This document shows, in pieces, positions 1-11,513 of a DNA stretch of 64,000 bases (its first letter is position 1; each line of letters begins with the position of its first letter). This stretch comes from Leptoclinus maculatus (taxonomy: Eukaryota; Chordata; Actinopteri; Perciformes; Stichaeidae), in NCBI GenBank assembly GCA_032191485.1, contig JAVDOI010000003.1, positions 15,317,813 to 15,381,812 of the forward strand, written 5' to 3'. A program made the translations under genes and the position numbers. Under the pieces are notes generated by a model. The model saw only the letters and a list, made by a program, of their open reading frames with translations, made no database searches and was not told the origin of the DNA.

Positions 1-582
1 TGATCGCCGCAACCAGATGGATGATGTGCTTTAGTTATAGTCCTCAGATGAACTGTGTTTACACTCTTTCATAGCACACACGTACTTCAACCGTGTGGTT
101 CACAGCGTAACTCCGGCAGCCCCTACATGTGTTAGAAATCCCCCTTTACTCCCTCTGATTATCTAGGCCATGAGTCCTGAGAAAGGACAGGGACGGCCAA
201 GAAGACAATGGATACAGGCCAGGGGACAGGGATCTCATATTTAGCTCAGGATTGCACTCGGGGTAGACAAAAAGTAAGATTTATTAGGTCATTTTTTACT
301 TGCGTCTGCCAAGATCTGGAATGAAATGTTAAATGTTTCATGGGCTAAGAAAAGGGCAGAATTTGTCTTTGTGTTTGCCATCCGAGAGAGGGAGAGAAGG
401 AGAAAGAGGAAGCGGAGGAAATGTGATTGACAAAATGATATAAAAACAAAAGAAAATAAGGAACGATTGGATGAGACCGAATGTTGAGGGGAATGCTGTG
501 AGAGCAAGAGTCTTGGGAAGGAAGGAAATGGAAGGAGGGAAGGGAAGGAGTAAAAAGGGAGAGTAAGTGGGTGAAGGAGTCA

Positions 583-597
583 GGGGGGGGGGGGGGG
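583..597 (+). repeat. G15 homopolymer
   Basis: Pure G run inside a purine-rich stretch (about 500-640). Confidence 0.9.
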
Positions 598-941
598 AGC
601 AAGGAAAGGAGGGAGCATTGGCTGGGTGTTTTGGGTTGTCTGATGGATGAGGGTGTAGTGGGGTTGGTGGGGGCGTTGTCTCCTGAATGATGATGGCCTA
701 ATATCATCATCCCCCTGTCAGGCCTAATAGGCTTTCCTTGGTAGAAATCACTCACACAGAGCCGCCATAATGCCCGGGCCCCTGACAGCATCATCCATCC
801 ACTCAAGCCAAGCGAACGTCTCCAAACTAATAAGGAAATGTATGGTTCAAGGAGATCTGAAAAATTAAACAGGTAGCTTATGAACAATTTGTTTCAAAGG
901 GATGTTTATTATATTTATCGAATGTTGTAGCGGTTCAGGTG

Positions 942-959
942 TCTCTCTCTCTCTCTCTC
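942..959 (+). repeat. (TC)9 microsatellite
   Basis: Uninterrupted TC dinucleotide run. Confidence 0.9.
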
Positions 960-1503
960 GCTGCGGCTTCATGTTTGAGACATTGGCTCGGAGCGTGATT
1001 TGCTGACGCGGCAGGCCTGTAAAGTAGGAAATAAACACCCTCGTCTACACCTCCTCTTCCTCGGGGGCCGGCCTTGTCCTCGGGTGTTGCCTGGTCTTAC
1101 TTTTGTCATTCCTAAAGCAAGACAGAACAGCTCCTTCATCTCGGCAAAAGCTACATTTTTCCACCGTTGTTGAATTAAAAATATGCGCAAGCAGGGGAGG
1201 GTCATTATCAGTTGGAATAAAAATACTTTTTTTGAATCCTTAATCCTGGGATCTAACGGTCCATTGTTCACGTCTTCTGAAATATTCTAATTTTAGCGGC
1301 AGAGCTTTGGAGGAGTCACCCGTTCTTGTTTTCCTCGCAGCGAGCCTATCTACAGTACACCTGTCATTGCTTTCCCTCGTGCAATGGCTGATCACAGCAC
1401 ACTTTAAACATGGTTACTCTCCTCTTATCTCTTCCCATAGCCTACCGATCCTGCTATCTGCAATCGCAGCTTTAATCATGTGGCACCTTCTCAGCAACCC
1501 CCC

Positions 1504-1525
1504 TCCTCCTCCTCCTCCTCCTCCT
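1504..1525 (+). repeat. (TCC)7 microsatellite
   Basis: Trinucleotide run preceded by C6. Confidence 0.9.
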
Positions 1526-2000
1526 GCATCCACAAGAGAAAACTGCCGCCATCAATAACGACGAGAACTTTTTCAAAGTCTGCTCTTAAAAGCCCCCCCG
1601 TCCCATCAAAATGGTCAGATTTCATTATCGATTGCGTGCTATGAAACAGAGACTCTCTCCTACATTAGGCAATCATTGTTACGGCTTCACTTTGAGAAGC
1701 TATACATACATTCCTATCATGGCGATAATGCGTATACATCACAAGCCCCTTCACTGTCCTCCTTATGCATATAAACTAATTACTTGAATACTCTTCACTC
1801 TTTCTGACGATATGTGAAGTTGGAGGGGAATGGAGCGACCCCTATACACAGTCACAAACATACGTATGTTTACGTATTTATACTTTGCATATAGGGGTAC
1901 TTTTCAGTGCTACGACTAAAATATTGTCAACAAGGGTATTTTTACTCCTGTTTCAAATGGTTTTTTTTCTAACCATTTTTTTTGGAATCTGTTTCCGAAT

Positions 2001-2148
2001 GTTGTTTTTGTAGTCAAACATGGCAACTGATGCTCCTACAAAAATATAGCCACACACTCATTAGCAGCTTGCTTTTTTTGGATAACATCTTATTTTTCCA
2101 CAAACCTCTGTGTGTGTGTGTGTTCAGCTGCATCTCAATTGTGGTCAG
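2001..2148 (+). repeat. Second copy of the repeat core found at 3,085-3,190
   Basis: Shares GGCAACTGATGCTCCTAC and AGCTGCATCTCAATTGTGGT exactly with 3,104-3,190, plus similar sequence between. The copy here has about 40 extra bases, including a T7 run and a (TG)7 expansion. Both are in the same orientation, about 1.08 kb apart. Confidence 0.7.
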
Positions 2149-2984
2149 CTTTAATGCTGACACGCACACATCTGCAGCCATGTTATCATTGTGCACATGG
2201 CACACAGTCCACCCTCTGCACGCCCCCTCTCCAGTTGTAGGTCGAAGCCGCAGCACGAAAGGGTGTGTGTGTTAATAAGAGAGGGCTTGGTTGAGGTGCG
2301 TTGTGAGGCCATTGTGGTCTCCACGCTCGCTGGTTTTCTTTGTGCCAGGAAAGCCCGGCGATACAGTAACAGCCAGAGGCAGAAAGGAGCTGTCTGTCGT
2401 CGAGGCGGCTGGTAACACTTGTTTCACCCACCCTTCCAGGGGGCCGCGGAGAATAGAAGAGAGGCAGCTGGTAGGCTTAACAGGAAACGCAATGGTAACG
2501 GTGTCAACAGCTGCCCCATGGCCACGCGGGCCAAACGGCCGGCAACAACGGGCCACATGAAAAGCTACGTGTTTGGATAGCTGAGGGGGGTGGGGGGGGG
2601 GGGATTCGGTTCATACTGTATCTCTGTGTAATGCTGCGATGCCAAATGAGCGCCTTTTGTGTGTTTTCTCATTAGAGCTTTATACTCGGAGCTTAAGTCA
2701 TTTCACAGGTGATGACAACATGGACGCCGGTGAATGTTGAGTAAACAAGACAAAAACAACAGCTGAAGGGGAGCAGAGCTCTGCTGAAGAGAGAGGGACT
2801 GCTGCTTTGTGACCTCCTTTTTAAATACAAAATGATCAGTTCAGTCCATTGTTCACTCAAACACGCCAGAAAGCCTCAGGTTTCAGGTAGTAGTTATGAC
2901 TTCAGTGTAAGTTGTGTAAAAGTGTAACATTTTGAAGAATAGGTCACGTGATGTCCTGATCCATATTTGCTTAGCGCATGCTGC
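2149..2984. other. Intergenic, no gene seen
   Basis: GC-richer than its surroundings from 2,200 to 2,560, with open frames on both strands but no recognisable protein. G6TG12 tract at 2,585-2,603. Nothing else is supported. Confidence 0.55.
2585..2603 (+). repeat. G-rich tract (G6 T G12)
   Basis: Two G runs separated by one T. Confidence 0.9.
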
Positions 2985-3437
2985 AGTAGGGCCCTATGAT
3001 TTCCATGCTGCGGAAAACACAGACAGAATCGCATAATTTCATGATAAAAACAAAATTAGCTGTAAAAATATGGTGGTTCTGTATGTTGTTATTGTTGTAA
3101 ACGTGGCAACTGATGCTCCTACTAAAACATAGCCACAGACTCTTATTTTACACGAACCTCTGTGAATTTAGCTGCATCTCAATTGTGGTGAAAAACAGAG
3201 GAATTCAACACTAACAGCTACATTTACCACTATATTAAAGGATTGAATGTTTTTTTTTTGTAACTGTATTGAATCACTTTCTTTGGTTAAATAAGACATT
3301 TTACTCATCCACCACACGATTAGACACTTTTTCTGATGACAAATGACACACAATTCCGAAAAATGTAACAGATAACACAGAATTTTGGAAAAAAATCAAA
3401 TGTATTCTGGAAAAAAACAAAGTTTTCACAGCGCCCA
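2985..3437. repeat. Diverged MITE-like repeat with GGGCCCTATGA terminus
   Basis: The left end reads AGTAGGGCCCTATGATTTCC. The right end reads TTTTCACAGCGCCC, a degraded inverted counterpart. Internal TCATGATAAAAACAAAATTA and TAACAGATAACACAGAATTT fit a non-autonomous fish element with enriched 'GGAATTT' words. Its core (3,085-3,190) is shared with 2,001-2,148. Confidence 0.55.
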
Positions 3438-3517
3438 ATGCTGCACAGTTTGCGTAACGTAAAGATAAGGGCACAGAAATGTCCATTACCCGTGGCTGTT
3501 ACAGTGACCTCCAGCTC

Positions 3518-3532
3518 GGGTCAAGATGACCC
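3518..3532. promoter_or_regulatory. Palindromic steroid-receptor element GGGTCA-AGA-TGACCC
   Basis: Perfect inverted repeat of GGGTCA with a 3-base spacer. The core GGTCAnnnTGACC is the estrogen-receptor consensus. It could also be used by other nuclear receptors. Whether it is functional cannot be judged; it is 51 kb from the meis2 start. Confidence 0.35.
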
Positions 3533-3929
3533 CCCGAGGAGTCAATAAATCACGATGTCACCTCTGCTGCCCGATCCCCTCTTGCTATCACTAACTTTGA
3601 GTGTCCTTAGCATTCTTTCACTTCCCCTGCTCCTTGCTTGACCCCCCCATCCAAACAAACCGCCTGTCAGCGCTGCAGCGACAGGTACGACAGCTCCGGC
3701 TCGACGTGAGGAGTGATCTCCCCCCAAAAAGTAACACTCTCCCCGTCCTCGACTCTCTGTCTCCAGCGCTTTGTCTCAGAAACAACTCCAGCCTCAATTC
3801 TGATGTCTTTCCCTTTTCTCCAAATCATAGTTGAGCTGTGAAAATATGTAATTATCACGCGCACATTAGGCTATTTGCAGATGGAATTTGTTTTCAGTCT
3901 ATATCCAAATTCCACGTGAGAGTTTCCAA

Positions 3930-4290
3930 ATAAGGAACATGGGGGGGATAGCAGTGTAAATTCCAGAGTCTTTATTTAAGTCTTAGTTACATCCAATTTG
4001 CCAGGAGCTTTAATTCTGCCCTTACAGGATCATTGTTGGACATACATGTTTGAATCTTGTGGTATTATCTACCATTTGCTAACTTTAATACCTTGCTGGG
4101 ATCGCTCTGCATTAGAGCTTACTCTACGTCTGACTTGAATATTTGGAGCTCCTTTTATGTACAATTCATTACTTTAATATGAAAGACTCATTGGGGTCAT
4201 CTTGGAATGAATGTAGCCATCAGTTTACATTCTTAGTCATCATTAGACGAATAAATATCAATGAGATTACCTCATAAGCCTCGGGAAGTT
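3930..4290. promoter_or_regulatory. Candidate conserved non-coding block
   Basis: Non-repetitive AT-rich sequence with TTTAATTCTG, TTTAATATGAAAG, TCATTAGACGAATAAATATC and no simple repeats. Called on sequence character only. Confidence 0.3.
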
Positions 4291-4389
4291 CTCCCCCCCC
4301 CCGACCCCACCGCTACCAAGCCTTCACAGACATGGGGGAAGTATTAAAGGGTTCCTTCAGTTAGCGTGTAAAATCTTAGCTGTGAAATA

Positions 4390-5480
4390 GCCTCCCAATT
4401 TCTTTTTTTTTTTTGAGCCCTGGGTGAATTATCCGAGATCTTTTTCATGTTGCAAGAGAGACCAAAGAGCTTTCTGCAAACATGGTTGTGATAATAGCAA
4501 AGAGGAAGGCCAACAGACAGTGGGAGCTGCTGCCAATGGCCGTAAATACCTTATCTGCACCTTTTTTGAAGCCAGGGCGAGTTGATTGGCAGGTCAATTT
4601 GCGATAGCATCGGTCGATGTACTTGGCACTCTTAATGCTCTTTGCCGCAGATAAGTCTGCTTAATATGAAAACTGTCATAATTCATCCGCCTTTTTCCGC
4701 AATATACATTTTCCCGTGGAATCATCAATCCGGTCACCTGTCAGGAAAAGACGTGTCGGGATTACCGTTCCCCCATCAGCCCTTGTGTGATTTCACTTTA
4801 TGGAGATTATCCCACACTATGAAGCAGTTAGGATTATTCCTCTGGTATGTTGAATCAAAGTTAGTTTTTCCCCTCCCTGAACCCTGCGTGGGACCGAGAT
4901 ATGGGGGGAGGGGGGGGGGGGGGGGGGTTCAACTGTGTGTCCGCTCTTTGTCCAGTCCGCTGTCAAACACATCACAGTCCCGTCCCCTCTCAGTCGGTAG
5001 TTTCCTGTGCAAATTAACAGACTCAGTGGTGAAGTAGAGTCCAATTTTGAAGCAAAGTAGAGTGTGCAAATTAGCCGTGTTTCTATAATTAAGGCCGGTG
5101 CACGGTGCGAAAGGCAGAGGGCCGTTGTTTCCGGATGGACCAGGTGCAAATTTATTCTCTGGGGAAGCGCCGCGATGTTCGTCCTCCAGCCGAGTCTCAT
5201 CCTCGGACTAATCAGTCCTCAGCTTGAAAGATGTCCACATTTTGGCACCCTCTTGCTGAGAGACACCGAGCGGTCAAAAGATTATTCATTATTCCAGGGC
5301 TTCATTTGTAACATTTCCATTAAAAGTTGCCACCATGCAGACAGGCTCAACAGTGGATTTTTGGATAATTATAGTTTGCTGGACAACTGTCTCATTCAGT
5401 CTTTGGAAGTCAATTGCCTTTCTGTGCGTCTCCCTGCGGAGGCCCCTTTAGGTGGGCCGTCTTTTTTAAGAGTCCTCTGT
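4390..5480. promoter_or_regulatory. Candidate conserved non-coding block (interrupted by G18)
   Basis: Non-repetitive from 4,420 to 4,860 and from 5,030 to 5,480. It contains GTTGATTGGCAGGTCAA (4,581-4,597), one mismatch from the PBX-MEIS decamer, abutting an AGGTCA half-site. Other features are GTCATAATTCATCC and CTTAATATGAAAAC. Open frames here (4,642-5,037; 5,064-5,498) have no recognisable protein character. Confidence 0.35.
4903..4927 (+). repeat. G-rich tract (G6 A G18)
   Basis: An 18-base pure G run; it interrupts an otherwise non-repetitive, enhancer-like stretch. Confidence 0.9.
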
Positions 5481-5589
5481 CCCGTCCCTCCGCTATGATG
5501 TCCTAGGATGCTGTCAGGGTCTCCGAATGGGGTAGTATGCTGTTTTTTAAGGTCTTATGAAGACATTAAAAGTAGTGTTTGTACGAGTT

Positions 5590-5803
5590 TATTAATCCAA
5601 TCGGTCGATCGATTGAAAAGTAATGGGCAACTGTTTTGATAATCTAAAAATCGTTTTAGCCGATGTGATGCATTTTGAAGAGCTCACATTGAGACTGTTT
5701 GTTTTTTCTTTTTGTGCTATTTTCTGTCATAAAGACTAACTGATTAATCTGACGACTAATCGTCACATTAATAAAATAATAATAAAATCGTTAGTTGCAG
5801 CCT
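5590..5803. repeat. Diverged fish repeat with GATTAATC-type ends
   Basis: Contains ATCGATTGAAAAGTAATGGG, TTTTGATAATC, ATTTTCTGTCATAAAGACTA, GATTAATCTGACGACTAATC and the terminal TCGTTAGTTGCAGCC. It is related to the copy at 10.85-11.13 kb. Confidence 0.6.
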
Positions 5804-7676
5804 TAATTAACAGCAAATGAGTTATTTACCAAATGCGTTTGTTGTAGTCCTCCATTAGGAACAAAACCCTTCGCTGTGAATAATTAAGATGTGATTTATG
5901 GTTAATGTTCAGAAAAGACAGATATTTTAGCCATAATGAGCGATGAAATTCAGCATCCACTTCTTGAGTGGGAGGGTCCTGAATTATGAAAAAGGCAGAT
6001 CCTCTTTTAGGTGACAAGGACAATTGCGCATCTCTTTGGGTTGCACACGTTGCTCTGTGGGGGCTTGAATCAGACAGACTAGCCACAGATAATGAGCTGT
6101 CTTTAATCATGGCAGACAGTACTTTGAGATGCTACGCATCGCATTTGCAGGGAAGAGAAAGAGAGGGGGGGGGGGGGGGTCTAATTACTGTACTAGAGAA
6201 AAATCACACGGCTTCCTGTCCATCCCAACTGATGCCGAGTCCTAACCAACCTTGACAGGAAGTGACAACAAAGACCGTCTCTGTTCTGAACACCGCAAAA
6301 CAAAGAAAAAGTAAAGGACAACAAAACTGAAGACATCCACGATTGGAGGATGTGGATTAATGAATCCTTTTCTCTTTGCGAGCGGAGGCACGGCGATTCT
6401 CATTTGAGCTTTCCTTTGGAAACACGGATAACTATGTACGCTCTCAAGGTACGATATACTGCGTACAGCTGACAGCGTATACCGTCTACACTTTATTGAT
6501 GTTTTTAAAAAATGCAATTCTTGACAGCTTTGTGCGAACGTTTCCAATGCATATCAGCGATACACCACTTTCTGCTGACAGAATAAAGATCAAACGGTGT
6601 ACATCAAAATAGAAATGCATCAGAACGGGAGCTGGAGTTGACTTTGACTCAAACCAGGTTCTGACTGAAAATGGCAGGAGAGGATTCTTGTCAGAAAATG
6701 CTCCAACGCGGTAAAGAAGCGGCGAATACATTTCCGGATCGGTGACATAAAAACAAAGCACACACGTCCCCGGGACGTACTCGCTCAGTGTCTTCAAACA
6801 CTAATTGCAAATGACACCTTAAGATGTTTTAAAAAATGAAACATGACTCTCACCATTCCTCCTGAGGTTTTTTAAACTCGGTCAGCTCATGAAATCCTAA
6901 TTCTCATCGGACCACACTGATGCACATTTGTACATAATAAAACAATCTCGACGGTAGGATCCACCTTTCTTCCCCACCACCATGTACATTCCATGAAACT
7001 AAAATAGCTGCCTGCGATAAGTCCACCAATCCCTCCACTATTTCATCCTTGTCCATATCCACAAGCGGCAAAACCAGATTTAACCCCGTGTGATCATTTG
7101 CATCTAAAACGATATTCGACATTTGTTATTCCATCAATCAATACCATCTCTCCCATTCTCTGTGTGCATAATCTCAGAACCTGCATGGCAAAAAAACGCT
7201 TAACAATAACATGTATGTTGTACAAGAAGCCATATATCATCCCTGGACGCATTTACATCCTGTTAACAATTTCTCAGGGCAGATTAGAGGGCGCTGAGAC
7301 GGCGGCTCAGATCCCATGAGAGGTGGGCTTTGGGAGCTGATAAGGCCAGCCATAGGAAGGCAGGATTAATACATATGACCAGGACACATGGAGGCCCTCT
7401 GATTATTCCGGCAAGAAAAAAACGGCCCCTATCCCATCGGCCCCCTGCGTGATTAAATACAGCCGATGTGCGGACAGGGAGGCAAAGGGACGGGTGAGAT
7501 AACCAATTTTATTTATGCAAGCCGGTTAGCCTGGCAGATCACGTCTGAGGATTGTTCACGCTACAGGGGTGAGGGATCGCACCGGGGGAGCTCACCCCTG
7601 ATCACACACAGGGCTGCTTTAGCTGTCACTTCTCCACCTCGCCATCTTCCCTCTGTAGAATATAGATCAGGCATTC
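5804..7676. other. Intergenic, no gene seen
   Basis: Mostly non-repetitive sequence with a G15 run at 6,165-6,179. GC and AT content vary smoothly. No motif or coding frame stands out. Confidence 0.55.
6165..6179 (+). repeat. G15 homopolymer
   Basis: Pure G run following GAGA sequence. Confidence 0.9.
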
Positions 7677-7875
7677 CCAAAATATTTCATGTCAGGGATT
7701 GCCAAATAGAAACGTGTAATGCTGCAGACCTCCGTTTTGATTTTTTACTTTTTTTTGGGGGGGGATTGGTGGAAAGTGAACAGAACCTTTTTATAGTCAA
7801 ACGTCGATATTCCGTGTTTTATCAGGAAACTTAAATCTATTTTGTCATTTATCTCCTATTTGTCACAGTTGTTGG
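7677..7875 (+). repeat. Probable diverged dispersed repeat
   Basis: Reads CAGGCATTCCCAAAATATTT, CATGTCAGGGATTGCCAAAT, then TTTTTATAGTCAAACGTCGA and TATTTTGTCATTTATC. This resembles a fish repeat beginning CAGGGGTTCCCAAA. A G8 run interrupts it. Moderate confidence, from memory. Confidence 0.45.
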
Positions 7876-8149
7876 ACTTGGCTTTGTTTTGGTAGATTAT
7901 CACCTTTGTCAAACATGAACCACTTCCTCATGAAAATACAAGGAGGCCACGCCCAGGTTTAAAGGTTCAGGAGCAGCTGAACACGAGTGGAACAACTGCT
8001 TTCTAACCGTATTTAATCTCCCACTGTACATGTACACACACACACGCATCCTTTTTCCATAACAAGATGTCCAACTAGCCAGGCTACTTCCGTGACAAGA
8101 AATTGAGCCAGTTTTACCCGTAACTGTAGTTCCCATTTGATTCCGTACA

Positions 8150-8720
8150 CAAGACTTTGTGGGAGCGGGGATTACCTCATTAACTTCTTCAAAAACATGT
8201 GCTCATTATACATTGAATTCCTTTTTGGTAGTTAGAGGGTGCTTAATTAATTAATTAATTGTGTTAATGACCCATTAATGGTGGGGCACAAGGAATTCTA
8301 ATGAGCCACCTTAATTAAATATTATCTCACTGTTTAATCAATGCGTTTAATTATTCACATGATATTTTCTGCTGATTTGGTCCTGGGTCGCAGGAGCAAA
8401 ATGCTGATTGTGTGCTCCCGCACTGATTCATCACTGAGTTGGCCATTCAGTTCAAAATCCTCTTTTAATCACGGGGGAATATTAGCCATTTGGCTCGGAT
8501 CCATACGTTTCTGTGTAGGAGAGTAATTCTGACCATTTTGATATCAATTTTTATTGACCCCCGGTCACGCTTTACATCTGTTTGAGAGACATGTTTTAAT
8601 TAGAGGTATGAGATAGAATTACATCGCCATGGTGGCTGTAGCCATTAGGGAAGATAAATGGTGGGATTCCATATATTTTCATATATTAATGGACAATCTA
8701 CCTGTAACTTCCTCAGTGTA
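8150..8720. promoter_or_regulatory. Candidate conserved non-coding block rich in TTAATTAA cores
   Basis: Contains a four-unit TTAA-type run (8,243-8,260), CCCATTAATG (8,271), CTTAATTAAATATTATC (8,310) and GTTTAATTATTCAC (8,345). The right half carries TGATATCAATTTTTATTG and GTTTTAATTAGAGG. These are homeodomain-type cores in otherwise complex, non-repetitive DNA, typical of vertebrate developmental enhancers. Confidence 0.4.
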
Positions 8721-9447
8721 CCACGTGAAATGTTATGTTAAACACAGAAATATATGACTTTTTGTGTTCTAACAGTTGTCGCTCCGCCATATAAAATCGT
8801 TATGCTCCTTCACAGACGAGCCAAGGACAGATTCCACGTGTTCCACATTCACAACAACGTCTTAATTCTGAGGTGAAAACACATCAGTGACGACACGGCT
8901 ATGAATCCCATTTTAGAGAGCATGCATTCTCTTTTCACAAACTTTCTCTCCATCTCGTGTCCGTGAACCTCTGCTCTTCCTTCCCCCCCACACACACACT
9001 ACCTCCAGAGCAAACTGGAAGCCCTCAGTCATCGTCCTCGTTTTAGCTCAAATTTGGTGGGATCAAAGGTGGCCAGCTGGGCGTGGGCGGGGAGCAGATG
9101 GTTGCATGCTCAGGGGGGACCAGGCAAAGGCCCTTCAGGTTTTAACACCTCCTCTCCCCTGGGTGCCCGGGTGGGGGGGATCCGGCTTGGAGAACCTACC
9201 TGAGCTCAGTGGCATGACCGGCAGGCTTCCACTGCACCACCCCCTACTCGGCTCACATATGGCGCCAGCCATGGGGGCCCTGAGCTGTGCTTCTGACCTG
9301 AGGAGAATAAACTGTGCAAGGGCAGGGGAAGGTAAGCCTCGCTCATTAGGATGAGTGCCCGAGAATGAGTCCATTCGTTCACAAACCAAGAATGAACTTT
9401 GAGTGCAGTGGGTTGTGGATTAGAGTGCGACATGTGTTGTAGTAGTA

Positions 9448-9459
9448 CCCCCCCCCCCC
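9448..9459 (+). repeat. C12 homopolymer
   Basis: Pure C run. Confidence 0.9.
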
Positions 9460-10019
9460 AACAATTAATGTTAGATGGCCTATATTTACATAACCCTAAA
9501 AACGTGGGATTCCATGAAACAATTTGAAAGGGATTGGATGGCTTTCAGTAGTTTTACCTCTGTTAACCCGCGGTTGTGGATTGTCTATATGGGCCAGGCA
9601 GTGACTGGTTACAGAGACTGCAGGTGCTGGGGCAGATTAATCCTTCGCCAAATCAGCTCCGCCTCAGCAATCTCAAAGTTCCAGGAAGGAGCCTGCTGGG
9701 AACGTGAAGTGGTACTTGTGGTCTGGGATTATGACTTTCAGACTTGTTGGCCTTGAGAACACAAATTAGCCTCTTGAATCGAATTTGCAGAGGGAATTTC
9801 TGTAGAGGGGGGGGGGTGGATTCATCCTCTGACCAATGTTTTTTTGGGGATAACTATTTTTCCATAAATCCATCTTAAGTAGTCACATTCTCCCTGTGGC
9901 TAATAGGATCATGATGGGAATAATCTTTACAAATCTGACAGAAAAAAAGAATGTCCTGGCCTTCAACTTCTTCCTCTCGGTAAATGAACAATTTCAAGAG
10001 TCTTTCCTGTGGGACAAGA

Positions 10020-10039
10020 GGGGGGGGGGGGGGCGGGGG
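10020..10039 (+). repeat. G14 C G5 tract
   Basis: G run with a single C interruption. Confidence 0.9.
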
Positions 10040-10443
10040 ACGTACATTGGCAACGAGACAAAAAGTTAGAGAAAAACAACATCATTTTCTCAGGAAAAGG
10101 TTTGGCTACCATTACTGAAGCTATGTAGGCTCTACTGTGTCCTTATTTCAGCTCAAAAGGTGGATGATTAGTATGCAACTATAATGCAATAAAAATAGAA
10201 ATAAATGACAAAATATCACGCAGACGTACACCTCAACAGTAAACGCTACCGTTTTCCTGTTTTCTGATTGTTTGTGAAAACTATGAATACCAATAGGTTG
10301 TGTTGAATTTTACAGATTTATAGAATAAGTGACCTATCGCTCCTTTTAATATAGAGACACATTCTGTTCGTAGTGGATTTAAATTGAAATGGTGCCCGAT
10401 CATTTGCTCCTCGTTTTCACCTTGCCACTCACACCTGGCTCTA

Positions 10444-10468
10444 CCCCCCGCCCCCCCCCCCCCCCCCC
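10444..10468 (+). repeat. C6 G C18 tract
   Basis: C run with a single G interruption. Confidence 0.9.
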
Positions 10469-10844
10469 AGCCATGGACACACACACAATATGACCAAGCA
10501 AACCTCTTATTGTCCTATCAAACTCTGACAGCGCCGGGATACAGATCTGCTCTGTATTTACCCACCTGCTCCGACATACAAACAACAAAAATGACACCGA
10601 AGAGAAATCTGTAATTTATTATTAATATTTAGGATTTTTTTTTTCCACTCACATGCCTGGCTTCTTAAAGCAGAAACAAAAGCAGCGGTACTATCAAAGT
10701 TTATGATAAAGATATACTTTTCTTTAACTTGTTGAAACAATTAGTAAATGCACTAATGTTCAGGGAACCCAATCTCATTAAAGTTCAAACATTTAGTCAA
10801 CCAGGAAATGATCTCTCTTAATATTGTTTTTTGCAAAGAATGCT

Positions 10845-11130
10845 TCTATTTCTCTGGTTGCAGCTTCTCAAATGTGAAGATTTGCAGTTTTAAGTCCTTG
10901 TATCCAGACTTCAACTAACAAATATTTCTGTTATTGATTGATTCTCAGATCCCAATGTGACGTTTTTAAATGTCTTAATTTGTCCAAACCAACAATCCAA
11001 AACCCAAAGAAACAACAAATCCTTACATTGGAATTTGTATTTGAAAAAACAACTAAAACCATTAATTCAAATAAATATTAAAGTAGTTTCAGGTACATTT
11101 TCTGTTGATTGAATAATTGGGTCATTTGAA
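10845..11130. repeat. Diverged palindromic fish repeat ('CTCTGGTTGCAGCTTCTCAA')
   Basis: The left arm contains CTCTGGTTGCAGCTTCTCAA and ATGTGAAGATTTGCAG. The right arm contains TTTGTCCAAACCAACAATCC, AAAACCCAAAG and AATCCTTACATTGGAATTTG, resembling the opposite orientation of the same family. It ends near TTCTGTTGATTGAATAATTG. It appears to be two arms of the repeat whose ends read GATTAATCGATTATCAAAAT in other fish. The call is from memory. Confidence 0.55.
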
Positions 11131-11476
11131 TAATTATTGTATTGCATGTTAGACTGGACAAAACAAGCAAATACTACGTATTATTATTATCACCTCCAAT
11201 AGATAACGGAGCTAGTAATTCATTAGTAACATTTAAGAAATCCCTCAGCATTGATCCAGCTACTATTTAAGATGTCCGACTCAAAGACGGTGAAGCTATT
11301 GGCTGTGTTGTAACTGAGATCCACAACTTAACGAACAGCCTCATGCTGCCGGGACTATTGCATTTAGGGGACAAAGGTGCCATCCAGGACCCATCTATCT
11401 TCCAGGATCTCAATGAAAGCTCGGAGTTGATTTAGCTGGCGTGTGCGTTTTTCTCTCCATCTTTTTGTTTGTGTGC

Positions 11477-11477
<1 letters not shown>

Positions 11478-11510
<33 letters not shown>
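11478..11510 (+). repeat. (TG)n microsatellite, 33 bases
   Basis: Uninterrupted TG run. Confidence 0.92.

Positions 11511-11513
<3 letters not shown>

Larger units (their letters stand above)
1..1954. other. Intergenic, no gene seen
   Basis: Contains a purine-rich stretch with G15 (about 500-640), (TC)9 and (TCC)7. The reverse-strand open frames at 345-887 are low-complexity Ser/Pro/Leu shadows of this purine tract. The stretch 1,605-1,840 (TCATTATCGATTGC; TTATGCATATAAACTAATTA) is non-repetitive and may be a conserved element. A near PBX-MEIS site, TGATTGACAA, is at 424-433. Confidence 0.6.
8721..10844. other. Intergenic, no gene seen
   Basis: Holds C12, G14 and C18 tracts. The stretch 9,470-9,790 is non-repetitive with an open frame but no recognisable protein; it could be a conserved element. 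The rest shows nothing specific. Confidence 0.55.

Noticed and set aside
345..887. 180-codon open frame on the - strand
   Set aside because: Ser/Pro/Leu/His-rich translation of a purine-rich tract containing G15; no recognisable domain.
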